In this document: one piece after another, positions 25,739 to 33,952 of the stretch
Position numbering within the stretch: the first letter of the stretch is position 1
Layout: each line of letters starts with the position of its first letter
Origin: Streptococcus suis
GTDB lineage: Bacteria; Bacillota; Bacilli; Lactobacillales; Streptococcaceae
Assembly: GCF_019856455.1 (NCBI RefSeq)
Contig: NZ_CP082205.1
Location: 2,356,001 to 2,420,000 of the forward strand
Direction of reading: 5' to 3'
Length of the DNA: 64,000 nt
The notes under the pieces: model-generated
Told to the model about the DNA's origin: nothing
The model's database searches: none
The model's input: the letters and a program-made list of their open reading frames with translations, nothing else
Made by a program: the position numbers and the translations under genes

Positions 25739-27748
25739 CTAGGCTTCTTCTGCCTGACGTTTTTTCATAGCGATGAATGCAAATACCATTGTACTCAAAC
25801 CAATAACTGTGAAGACAAGGGTACCAATGCCACCAGTTTGTGGAATAGTAACCTTTTTGTTTTTCACTTGTAAGTGATTATCAATATGAGTTGTAGTATC
25901 CATCCAGGTATTTGGTCCAACGGTAAACGGAACAGTGGTACTTGGCAATGCGTAGCCTTCTGGAGCCTTGGTTTCAACAAGTTCATATTGACCTGCTTTA
26001 AGACCTTTAACCTCAAATTTACCATCTGTAGATGATACGAAAGTGAATGCCTGTTCCTTAGCCACCCATTGCCACTGCATATTCAAGGCTTCATAGGCTG
26101 CATTTCTTAACGCTTTTTTATTTTCGACTTCTGTATTAGATTTCACTGCTGCTAGGTAGGCAGCTTCAGCTTCTTTATAATTTCTTAATTCTGCAGCTTT
26201 GGTATTTGTATCTTTCAGACCAAGGTATTCTTCGGTTCCTTGTTTCTTCACAATAAACTCTGCACCTGTGAGTTTTTGAATATCACCTGCATTTACTTCC
26301 TTATCATCTGTCTTAATAAAGCGTTTTCCGTAAGTGATAACTTTTGGTTGTTCTGGTACTATCGGTGGTGGGTTATCTGATGGGTTGTTGGTTACGGTGA
26401 GGATATGACCTTTATCAGCACCAACTTCTTGTGTATAGGTCGGTATATAACCATTAACATCTTTTTCAACAACAATATATTGTTTATCAGACTTCATAGC
26501 ATCATTAGTAAACTCAACGCTACCTTGTCCAGCAGACACAGTTACTTCCCCTATTTTAGTACCTGATTCTTTTTCATAAACAACAAATGTTGCAGATTTA
26601 TCTTGTGAATTATCTGCCCAAACTTTATTGATTTGAATCTTTATTTTTCCACCTTCTTCTTTCGGTGTTACAGGTTCTGGCTCATCATTTTTATCTTCAC
26701 GTGGGCGGTTACCATAGTGGAATTTCACTTGGTTAGGGATTTCTGTATCAACCTTAGCTGAGTCGTTGAGGACAGCCTTATAGGTCAAAGTGATGTTAAC
26801 ATCCTGAGTTTTAGCAGCCTCTTCAATAGCAGCCAGACCTGCCGCTTTCATTTTTAACATAAAGCCACGTTTATCTTGAGTGATAGTGTAGTGATCAGTT
26901 TCATTAAGGGTGTCAACTTCTTTATAAGCTACAGTCAATGAACCTGTTACAAAGTCCAACCCTTCAACCATCAAGTCTTCCCAGACAATTGTCTTGTAAG
27001 AAGAACCTTTTGGAATTTTTGTAGTAATTTTGTAGGTTACTTCTTCACCAATTTCGACATTTTTAGGTCCCATGGTATTGTCTGAAAACTGCTTGGTCAC
27101 AGTCGGCTTATCTTCTGTGTTTTTTGGATAAACGTGAAGAGGATTAGCTGTGCTATCAAAATATCCTGTTCCATCTGGACGAGTAACTGGTAAAACGAGA
27201 CGGAAAGGAACAGCCTTAGCTTCTGTTAGTTCACTACCTTTATCATTACCTTCTTGCTTGTTGTAGTAAGGTGAATGTTCCTTATCTTCTACGAAGATGT
27301 AGGTGCCGTTTGGAAGTGTGAACTCAGCACCAGCACTACCTTCTCTAGTATTGACACCGTCAGTGCCATTATTCGTAGTATCTAATACATAATGTTCGTC
27401 TTGCCCCTCACCAGTAATACCTAATTGAGCACCAGTTTTTGAGCCATTTTGTTGTGAATCAACCTTTTTCCAAACCTTAAAGTTGACACCCTCAATTTCT
27501 TTCGCACTTGTACCGAAATAGTTTGTGAACGTACCTTGTTGAATTGCTGTACCATCATATTTCTGTACATTTTGTGCTGTCTCGTGATTAAAATTATTAA
27601 AATCTTCTTTACTCATCAAGACCTTATGCACTACAACCTTAGTTTGATGCGTAGTATTCGCATGTACTAAATGTCGAAGATTTCCCAATGGACCGAACAT
27701 CGTCAGAAGAACGGTCAAGAGGGAGAATACTTTTGTTAACTTTTTCAC
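25739..27748 (-). CDS. Major (backbone) pilin
   Basis: 669 residues. Signal peptide ends about residue 30 (LRHLVHA). The pilin motif with its cross-linking lysine is PLHVYPKNTEDKP (near residue 208); the E-box is YELVETKAPEGY (near 590); the sorting signal is IPQTG with a hydrophobic helix and KKRQAEEA. Middle domains (TKQFSDNTMGPKNVEIGEEVTYKI) are the fimbrial-isopeptide-forming D2 type. A class C sortase joins the pilin-motif Lys to the Thr of the next subunit. Its 5' leader contains three hairpins (27790-27900) and no clear promoter. Confidence 0.9.
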   Translation of the reverse strand: MKKLTKVFSLLTVLLTMFGPLGNLRHLVHANTTHQTKVVVHKVLMSKEDFNNFNHETAQNVQKYDGTAIQQGTFTNYFGTSAKEIEGVNFKVWKKVDSQQNGSKTGAQLGITGEGQDEHYVLDTTNNGTDGVNTREGSAGAEFTLPNGTYIFVEDKEHSPYYNKQEGNDKGSELTEAKAVPFRLVLPVTRPDGTGYFDSTANPLHVYPKNTEDKPTVTKQFSDNTMGPKNVEIGEEVTYKITTKIPKGSSYKTIVWEDLMVEGLDFVTGSLTVAYKEVDTLNETDHYTITQDKRGFMLKMKAAGLAAIEEAAKTQDVNITLTYKAVLNDSAKVDTEIPNQVKFHYGNRPREDKNDEPEPVTPKEEGGKIKIQINKVWADNSQDKSATFVVYEKESGTKIGEVTVSAGQGSVEFTNDAMKSDKQYIVVEKDVNGYIPTYTQEVGADKGHILTVTNNPSDNPPPIVPEQPKVITYGKRFIKTDDKEVNAGDIQKLTGAEFIVKKQGTEEYLGLKDTNTKAAELRNYKEAEAAYLAAVKSNTEVENKKALRNAAYEALNMQWQWVAKEQAFTFVSSTDGKFEVKGLKAGQYELVETKAPEGYALPSTTVPFTVGPNTWMDTTTHIDNHLQVKNKKVTIPQTGGIGTLVFTVIGLSTMVFAFIAMKKRQAEEA

Positions 27749-27789
27749 TATTTTCTCCTTTTCTTTTTTAATCTTTCAGTTTGCTTTTA

Positions 27790-27900
27790 TTACTAGCACC
27801 AACTATCTAGGAGATAGTTGGTGGGTGGAAATTGAACGAACACAGTTCGTGTCAAAATCTGCAGACTGTACTAAAGTACGTCAAAACCAGTTAACCAAGT
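27790..27900. repeat. Repeat-like hairpins in the major pilin leader
   Basis: Three successive stem-loops: CACCAACTATCT/AGATAGTTGGTG, GAACGAACACAGTTCGTGTC, and ACTGTACTAAAGTACGT. The order hairpin then GAACn..GTTCG echoes the modular intergenic repeats at 21845, 43147 and 46962, so this is probably a diverged member placed in the mRNA leader. Confidence 0.5.
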
Positions 27901-29255
27901 AATAAAAGATAAAATGATATGTAGCTTATTTACGTATATGTTTCCAACGTTTTTCTTTTCCTAGCTCGACGGCAAGAGCCAGTAACATCATCACCCCCCC
28001 TAATGTGATATATGGTAGAACTCCAAAACCTCCTGTCTTAGGATATTCCCCTTTTTTCAGGTTTTTAGCAGTAAGCAACTGCCTATTGCTATCATCTAGG
28101 GACAAGAGGTCATCTCCATCTAGGAGTTCCACTTGACCACTATCGGTAAGACGAAGTCGGTAAACTTTCGTATTGAGCTGATAGCCTTCAGGGGCTTGGG
28201 TTTCTTTCAGTTGGTAAATCTGACCGATACGGAGGTTATCAAAGACAATTTCTTCTCCATCGGTCGCTGTCGTCTTGGTGGCAACAGGAGTCGCACCATT
28301 CTCTTCTTTCAATTCAAACACCGCTGCGAGACGACGATCGCTATCGCTATAAGCACGTTTGGCTAGCTTAAACTGTCCTGTCTTTCTTCTGTTTTTCACC
28401 TGCAATTTTAGGACATTATCCGTTGCTGTGCTGCTGGTATCGACAGTCACCTTATCACTAGAGGACAAAACCGCAAACCGTGTCACGACCTTGTTTCTCG
28501 TGTCAGAATGTGCCTGTTCTGCCTGTGTCGCTTCAAGTAGAACTGGCTCACTCAATCCAATATAGCCATCTGGGGCTTGGGTTTCGACCAAGGCATACTT
28601 GCCAAGTTCCTTGATGAGCAAGGTTTCATTACCAGTCTGTCCATTGGCTAGTTGGAAGGTTTGAATGAGATTGTTATCATTAATGGCAGTGGACAGGGTA
28701 GTTTCTGTAGTATCTTCCGGAACCTTATAGAGCTTGAAGGTCGCTGTTCCTTGGATAATGGCACCTGTCTCACTATCTAGTTTTTCCATTCGGATAAATG
28801 GATTTTGGATGTTCCCCAAGAGATAGATATTGTCAGGAGTGTCTGCTTGGGCACTTGGAATGTTTTTCTCCAGTGTCATCTGGCGAACCTCCACACCAAT
28901 ATCCCTAAGAACAAACCACTTACCAGAAACCTGTGCATTATTTTTAATGCGAATATAGCGCGCCAAAATATCAGTCGCATGTGCCACATCATTGGTATTT
29001 TGCAGGCTGGTCAGGTCTGTGTAGACACGACCATCGGTCGAATACTGAATTGTAAAATCATTGAACCTATCCAAAGGATTGTTGCCACCTTGTCTAAACA
29101 TGACTTTGGTCACGTTTTGAACAGAGCCCAAGTCCAGACCTATATAGACAATATGTAAAGACCCCCAGTTGAGAATTCGTGGATTTACCTGTACACTAGA
29201 ATAAAAAAACAATCAACTTCTAACAGGAATTACCACACTCAATTGGAGGTCTTAT

Positions 29256-30377
29256 ATGTTTCATTTTACCACACTTTTCATCGGAATGGATGTTCACAAA
29301 GAAAGTTTTTCACTCTGCTATTATGATATGATGGCGAATCAATTCAAACATAGCACTAAAGTTGGTCCAAATGTTAGCTATATTGTGAACTATGTGAATG
29401 AGCTTCGTCGTTTATATGGTCAAGATGCAGAAGTGTTATGTGGCTACGAAGCCGGATGTCTTGGATTTACCCTATATCACCAGCTACAAGCTCACGGGAT
29501 TCCCTGTATCGTGATGGCGCCTACAACGGTGATGAAGGAAGGATCTAAGCGTGTTAAGACTGATAAAAAAGATGCAGCTCAGCTCGCAAAAGCTCTGGCC
29601 TTTCGTAGCTATCGGCCTGTTCATATTCCTACTGTTGAGGATGAACAAGTCAAAGAATATATCCGCATGAGAACAGACCACAAAGTGGCTCTGAAGAAAA
29701 TCAAACAACAAATTCTTGCCTTCTGTCTCCGACATGATTTTCGCTATACCGAGGGAAGCAGTAATTGGACACAGAAACATGTCCGCTGGCTCCGTTCCCT
29801 AAATCCTGATGGACTTTACGCAGAGATTTTGACAGAATATCTATTGACCTATGAGAAATTAGTAGATCAAATAGAACGGTATGATGCACGAATTGAGCAA
29901 CTGGGTCAAAGCGACAGTTACCAAGAGAAGGTCTCACGGCTTTCTTGCTTTATTGGCATTAAAACACTAACTGCTCTTTCCATTGTGACAGAAATCGGTG
30001 ATTTTAATCGCTTTGCGACAGCTCAACATTTTGCTTCTTATCTTGGGCTAACTCCTAGCGAAAATTCTAGCGGCGACAAGGAGAGAAGAGGTGCTATCAC
30101 CAAAGCTGGGAATAGCCATGTGAGACGACTTCTGATAGAAGCTGCACAATCATTGGCTAAGGGGACGATTGGGTATAAATCCAAAGAATTGAAAAGGAGA
30201 CAAAGTGGAAACCGAGTGGAGGTGATTGCTTATGCGGATAAGGCTAATGAACGCTTAAGAAGACGTTATCGCACACTTGTTCTAGGAAAAAATAAGAAAC
30301 AAAATGTTGCTAAAACAGCTATTGCACGAGAATTGTCTGGTTTTATTTGGGGGATGATGACAGGAAGAATAGCTTGA
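29256..30377 (+). CDS. IS110-family recombinase (DEDD transposase)
   Basis: 373 residues. N-terminal RuvC-like DEDD domain: FIGMDVHKESFSLCYY (first D), CGYEAGCLGFTLYH (E), TDKKDAAQLAKAL (D and D). C-terminal Transposase_20 domain: LSCFIGIKTLTALSIVTEIGDFNRF, LTPSENSSGDKERRGAITKAGNSHVRRLL, with the catalytic-type serine near SENSSG. Appears complete; AATTGGAGG precedes the ATG. Oriented opposite to the pilin operon. Confidence 0.93.
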   Translation: MFHFTTLFIGMDVHKESFSLCYYDMMANQFKHSTKVGPNVSYIVNYVNELRRLYGQDAEVLCGYEAGCLGFTLYHQLQAHGIPCIVMAPTTVMKEGSKRVKTDKKDAAQLAKALAFRSYRPVHIPTVEDEQVKEYIRMRTDHKVALKKIKQQILAFCLRHDFRYTEGSSNWTQKHVRWLRSLNPDGLYAEILTEYLLTYEKLVDQIERYDARIEQLGQSDSYQEKVSRLSCFIGIKTLTALSIVTEIGDFNRFATAQHFASYLGLTPSENSSGDKERRGAITKAGNSHVRRLLIEAAQSLAKGTIGYKSKELKRRQSGNRVEVIAYADKANERLRRRYRTLVLGKNKKQNVAKTAIARELSGFIWGMMTGRIA

Positions 30378-30742
30378 AGTTAGCGCTTGTTTTCATGTAC
30401 ACTTTTGACCATTAAGTTTTATCATCGCAGAGCGATGAGGAATCCCTATTTCTATCCAAAATCACTGGGTGAATTTGGACAGAAATAAGGATTGAAATCA
30501 TGTTTGAATGGAAAGTATCTTGAAGGAGTTTAGGACTTCAAGGTTTGAGTCATCTACGAAACGACTAAGTGGCACAATTGTGATCCACGCTTATAGAGAG
30601 TAGGACTCGCGGCAGAACCATTGACCTGTAGGTAACCAATCCACGAATATCAGAGTGGCCAATGCCCGAAGCTAAGAACTAGGCTCTTTCTAGATACTTT
30701 TCATTTTTTAATCAGTTCGATTGTTTTTACTTGACAAAGGGC
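30378..30742 (+). ncRNA. Candidate bridge RNA region of the IS110/IS1111 element
   Basis: Gene-free but highly structured. It holds CATCGC/GCGATG (30423-30437), a 22 bp-arm hairpin (30444-30465 with 30469-30490), CACAATTGTG (about 30572-30590) and a guide-like stretch. AATCCACGAAT (30638-30648) is antisense to the left flank 29175-29185, and ATATCAG (30647-30653) is identical to the right flank 30748-30754. ACCTGTA (30624-30630) equals the element's left end (29187-29193). This is the pattern of target and donor guides in bridge RNAs of this family; exact RNA ends are unknown. Confidence 0.55.
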
Positions 30743-30966
30743 TTTACATATCAGGCATTTGTAGGAATATTATCACCACTATTATTGAAATTATGGTAGG
30801 TGACAGACGTCGCTGGATTATTATCTGTCGCAGCTAATTCCTGACCTGACTGAATGTTCCCAAAATCAGCTGATTTGAAGAATCTGGTCTGACTGGCAGG
30901 GCTAGAAGTTCCATTGGACTGCTTGTAATACTGTTCAAAAAACAAAAACTAACGTATAATAGATTT

Positions 30967-31479
30967 ATGAAACTTACTATCGAACAAACAAACGAATTAA
31001 AAACTTATTTGAAAGATAAAACCTATTCCCCATTTCATAGACGACTTCAAGTAATCCTATTCAGAGCAGAAGGGCTTAGTTATAAGGAAATCACTAACCT
31101 TATCGGCTATTCAAAGTATACAATCTGGTCCTTACAAGGCAAGTATGAGCTTGGTGGGATTTCAGCTCTAGTAAGAGAAACGCGAGGTGGACGGAACCGT
31201 CAATATTTAACCCTTCAAGAAGAGGAAGCATTTCTAAAAGAACAGTTAACAGCTTCACTAAATGGCGAATTTGTGACCATAAACTCTCTCTACGAAACTT
31301 ATCAGAAACGGGTTGGACACCCTACGACCAAGGAAGGATTCTATGCCCTTCTGAAACGCCATGGTTGGCGCAAAGTGACGCCAAGACCAGAACACCCTAA
31401 AAAAGCAGACGCCGAAACGATTCTAGCGTCTAAAAATAAAATCTTCATTCACGAAAATAGGAAAGCGCTTCAAGAATAG
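30967..31479 (+). CDS. IS630 transposase, N-terminal frame (copy 2)
   Basis: 170 residues, helix-turn-helix part, identical to copy 1 apart from LSYKEI in place of LSYREI. Ends KALQE at the same place as copy 1. Confidence 0.88.
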   Translation: MKLTIEQTNELKTYLKDKTYSPFHRRLQVILFRAEGLSYKEITNLIGYSKYTIWSLQGKYELGGISALVRETRGGRNRQYLTLQEEEAFLKEQLTASLNGEFVTINSLYETYQKRVGHPTTKEGFYALLKRHGWRKVTPRPEHPKKADAETILASKNKIFIHENRKALQE

Positions 31480-31504
31480 TCGTCGCTATCATAAAGTCAG
31501 ACTA

Positions 31505-32002
31505 ATGTATCAAGATGAGGCGGGTTTCGGTCGGATTAGTAAAATTGGAAAGGCCTGGGCACCAAAAGGGGTGAGACCGCATGTACATAGCCACTATATT
31601 CGTGAGTATCGCTATTGCTATGGTGCTATTGATGCCCATACAGGAGAGTCCTTCTTCATTATCGCTGGGGGTTGCAATACAGATTGGATGAATGTTTTTC
31701 TCAAACAACTATCTGAAGCTTATCCTGACGATTATATTTTATTAGTGATGGACAATGCCGTTTGGCATAAATCAAGTACCTTAGAGAAACCACATAATAT
31801 TGGTTTTGAGTTTATTCCTCCCTATACTCCTGAAATGAATCCAATTGAACAAGTTTGGGCTGAGATTCGAAAGAGAGGGTTTAAGAATAAAGCTTTTAAA
31901 ACACTAGATGATGTGATAAACAAGCTTCAAGAAGTGATACGAGAGTTAGATTGGTCTATTTTAAAACCAATTGTTAGTAGACGATGGTTAAAAAACACTT
32001 GA
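31505..32002 (+). CDS. IS630 transposase, C-terminal frame (copy 2)
   Basis: 165 residues with the DDE core (YQDEAGF, VMDNAVWHKS, NPIEQVW). The frame is open upstream through KIGKRFKNSRRYHKVRL, and joins the first frame by a +1 shift within the A-rich region near 31430-31470. Confidence 0.88.
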   Translation: MYQDEAGFGRISKIGKAWAPKGVRPHVHSHYIREYRYCYGAIDAHTGESFFIIAGGCNTDWMNVFLKQLSEAYPDDYILLVMDNAVWHKSSTLEKPHNIGFEFIPPYTPEMNPIEQVWAEIRKRGFKNKAFKTLDDVINKLQEVIRELDWSILKPIVSRRWLKNT

Positions 32003-32030
32003 TTGGTTTGTTTTTGATTTTTGTTGAGTA

Positions 32031-32989
32031 TTAATTTGCACCCATTCGAAAATAAACCAGTTATGATTATCGGGGCATCTTACTACGATCAAGGAACTTC
32101 TCGTGCCCAAGTTCACCTACGGAAAATTTTAGATGCACCAGGTGTCAATGCTTACACACTACCAGGTAATGAATTCCTCCTTGGTAAGGCCAAAGAAGCT
32201 TTTGACGATAAGGGCAATATCATCAATGAAGGCACCGTGAAATTCTTAGAAAGCTGTCTAGACAACTTTATCAAGTATGTCGGTGTTGTATCCAAATTGA
32301 AAAAACCAAAGCCAATCGCACCAGAAGATTTAGACTGTACCAAACCAATCGCAACGACCATCACTGGTGTGGATCCCGATGATCCAGATTGGCTAGAAAA
32401 GGCTTCTAAATTGGTTAACGCAGTTGAGGGAGATACCTATGTTAAACTGGACAATGGTCTGTTGACCGTTAACCAACTCAATATGTTCCTCAATGCGATG
32501 CCATTTGAATTGACCTATGCAGATGATAATAACCAGTTCCTCTACTACAACAATAGTCACCAAGAACCCGATACCATGTTGGGTAAACGGGTACTTGCTC
32601 AAGTAGGAAATCGCCTGTCAACTGTCCACGGTACGCTACCTCCTGCCCGCATGAAGAATGTTGAATGGGTTGTCGGTACTTTGCGTAATGGTAATCAGGA
32701 ATATGTTCGTACCATTGTACCCGGTACCCCTGCTGAAATTATCAACACCCACAACTACCAAGCTATGTACTATCCTGACGGATCCTACGCTGGTATCAAT
32801 GAAATTATCTTTAATTTCAAACCATGGCTAGATTGGTATCTTGAAGCTACTGGTCAACGCTTGGTTGGTGGTTCGGGAACTGCCGCAGCTCCTGCACATG
32901 TTGACGCAACCTCTGGTGCATCAGATGCTGGTAGTGCCCCTGCTACTTCCACACCGACAGATGCAGATTCTGGTGCATCCGCTCACTAA
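32031..32989 (+). pseudogene. NADPH-dependent FMN reductase-like flavoprotein, 5' truncated
   Basis: About 319 codons remain. The fragment starts at HPFENKPVMIIGASYYDQGTSRAQ, the second half of the flavodoxin-like NADPH-dependent FMN reductase domain; the N-terminal FMN-binding half is missing at the IS630 junction. The C-terminal region (FLNAMPFELTYADDNNQFLYYNN) looks like a PAS-type domain as in DUF438/PAS_10 proteins, ending in an Ala/Ser/Gly/Thr-rich low-complexity tail. The frame can be opened from TTG at 32021 inside the IS. Upstream neighbour of a FocA channel with an 80 bp gap, probably once one operon. Confidence 0.75.
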
Positions 32990-33069
32990 TCGTTCACATA
33001 TAGTGGGAAGAACTCTTCCCACTTTATTTTTCAAACAAAATATTGATAATGATTTCACAAGGAGTTCCT

Positions 33070-33864
33070 ATGTCACCATTTCAAGAAAAAATTTCAGCTG
33101 CAGTTTCAAAAAAAGAAGCCCTTTTTGACGAAAGTCTAGGCCGCTATGCCTTGCGTTCTATGTATGCAGGAGCCTACCTGACTATGTCAACAGCTGTCGG
33201 TATTATCGGAGCAGACGTTATTGCCAGTCAATTTCCAAGTTTGTCGCGCTTTGTCTTTACCTTCATCTTTGCTATTGGGCTGGTTTTTGTTCTTATTTTT
33301 GGTGGTGAATTAGCCACTTCTAACATGATGTATCTCACAACTGGTGCCTACTATAAGCAAATTAGCTGGAAAAAAGTGACACAGATGCTGCTATACTGTA
33401 CTTTCTTTAACTTTGTAGGCGCTACTATTCTAGCCTGGCTCTTCAATCAGTCCTTCTCCTACCTCAATCTCTCTGATAAGAGCTTTGTCGTCAATGCCGT
33501 TACCATCAAACTTGGAAAATCTGACTGGAGTAACTTTATTGAAGGGATTACGGCTAATATGTTTGTAAATATGGCAATCCTTGGCTTCATGCTCATCAAA
33601 GAACAGTCTGCTAAGTTCTTTGTCATCATTTCCTCCATTTTTATGTTCGTTTTCCTCATCAATGAGCATCTGGTCGCCAATTTCGCATCTTTCATGCTCC
33701 TAGCTTTTAATGCTACTCGAAGCAATGTCGAAGCCTTCAATATGATCAATATCCTTCGTCAATGGATTGTGGTCTTTTTTGGAAATTGGCTCGGAGCCGG
33801 TCTCTTTATCGGTATCGCCTACGCTTGGCTCAATCAAACCAAAACCAACCATATTGAGCAGTAA
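33070..33864 (+). CDS. Formate/nitrite transporter (FNT family)
   Basis: 264 residues from MSPFQEKISAAV; AAGGAGTTCCT precedes the ATG, so the 27 bp longer frame is rejected. Six transmembrane segments; FNT signatures include GAYLTMSTAVGIIGAD and FGGELATSNMMYLTTG, with NFVGATILAW and the second-half counterpart GNWLGAGLFIG. FocA-type channels export or import formate, relevant to mixed-acid fermentation in streptococci. It has lost its intact upstream partner. Confidence 0.87.
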   Translation: MSPFQEKISAAVSKKEALFDESLGRYALRSMYAGAYLTMSTAVGIIGADVIASQFPSLSRFVFTFIFAIGLVFVLIFGGELATSNMMYLTTGAYYKQISWKKVTQMLLYCTFFNFVGATILAWLFNQSFSYLNLSDKSFVVNAVTIKLGKSDWSNFIEGITANMFVNMAILGFMLIKEQSAKFFVIISSIFMFVFLINEHLVANFASFMLLAFNATRSNVEAFNMINILRQWIVVFFGNWLGAGLFIGIAYAWLNQTKTNHIEQ

Positions 33865-33875
33865 GCCTACCACAA

Positions 33876-33939
33876 AAACAGCCAAGATAAACCACGTCCT
33901 AAACGTTTAAGGATTGTGGTCTGCTTATCTTGGCTGTTT
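33876..33939. terminator. Bidirectional terminator between FNT gene and satB
   Basis: Inverted repeat AAACAGCCAAGATAA (33876-33890) with its exact complement at 33925-33939, followed by TATTTTTC; both converging genes end within 15 bp. Confidence 0.85.
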
Positions 33940-33952
33940 ATTTTTCTATATA

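Larger units (their letters stand above)
29184..30747 (+). mobile_element. IS110/IS1111-family element inserted in the tip pilin gene
   Basis: About 1.56 kb. Boundaries are inferred from a TTTAC present at both ends (29184-29188 and 30743-30747) and from the restored pilin frame when the flanks are joined. One recombinase gene with a short 5' region (about 67 bp) and a long noncoding 3' region (about 365 bp). The long 3' noncoding end is the IS1111-type layout. Confidence 0.8.
27926..30930 (-). pseudogene. Tip pilin/adhesin with discoidin domain, broken three times
   Basis: The 3' part (27926-29188) encodes an F5/8-type (discoidin, sugar-binding) domain (IGLDLGSVQNVTKVMF ... ARYIRIKNNA ... 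VRDIGVEV-like), two Cna-B modules with E-boxes YALVETQAPDGY and YQLKETQAPEGY, and the sorting signal YPKTG plus membrane tail. The IS110-family element splits it at 29184-30747. Joining the flanks restores one frame (GDNIPTNA, stop, YVNPRILNW), so a TGA stop was present as well. The 5' end, signal peptide and promoter are missing at the IS630 copy (30930). As the first gene of the pilus operon its loss leaves pili without a tip adhesin. Confidence 0.85.
30931..32028 (+). mobile_element. IS630-family element, copy 2
   Basis: 1,098 bp with TA on each side (30929-30930 and 32029-32030), in opposite orientation to copy 1. It sits between two genes that both lack their 5' ends (tip pilin to the left, flavin reductase to the right), so it marks a deletion, not a simple insertion. 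Confidence 0.92.

Noticed and set aside
16328..32028. A completed inversion between the two IS630 copies
   Set aside because: IS66 end, its 8 bp duplication and the stranded merR tail lie directly next to copy 1 in the right order, so the segment is not inverted relative to that insertion.
32021..32030. TTG start for the flavin reductase inside IS630
   Set aside because: The start and first codons belong to the element and no ribosome-binding site is seen; the gene is better called truncated.
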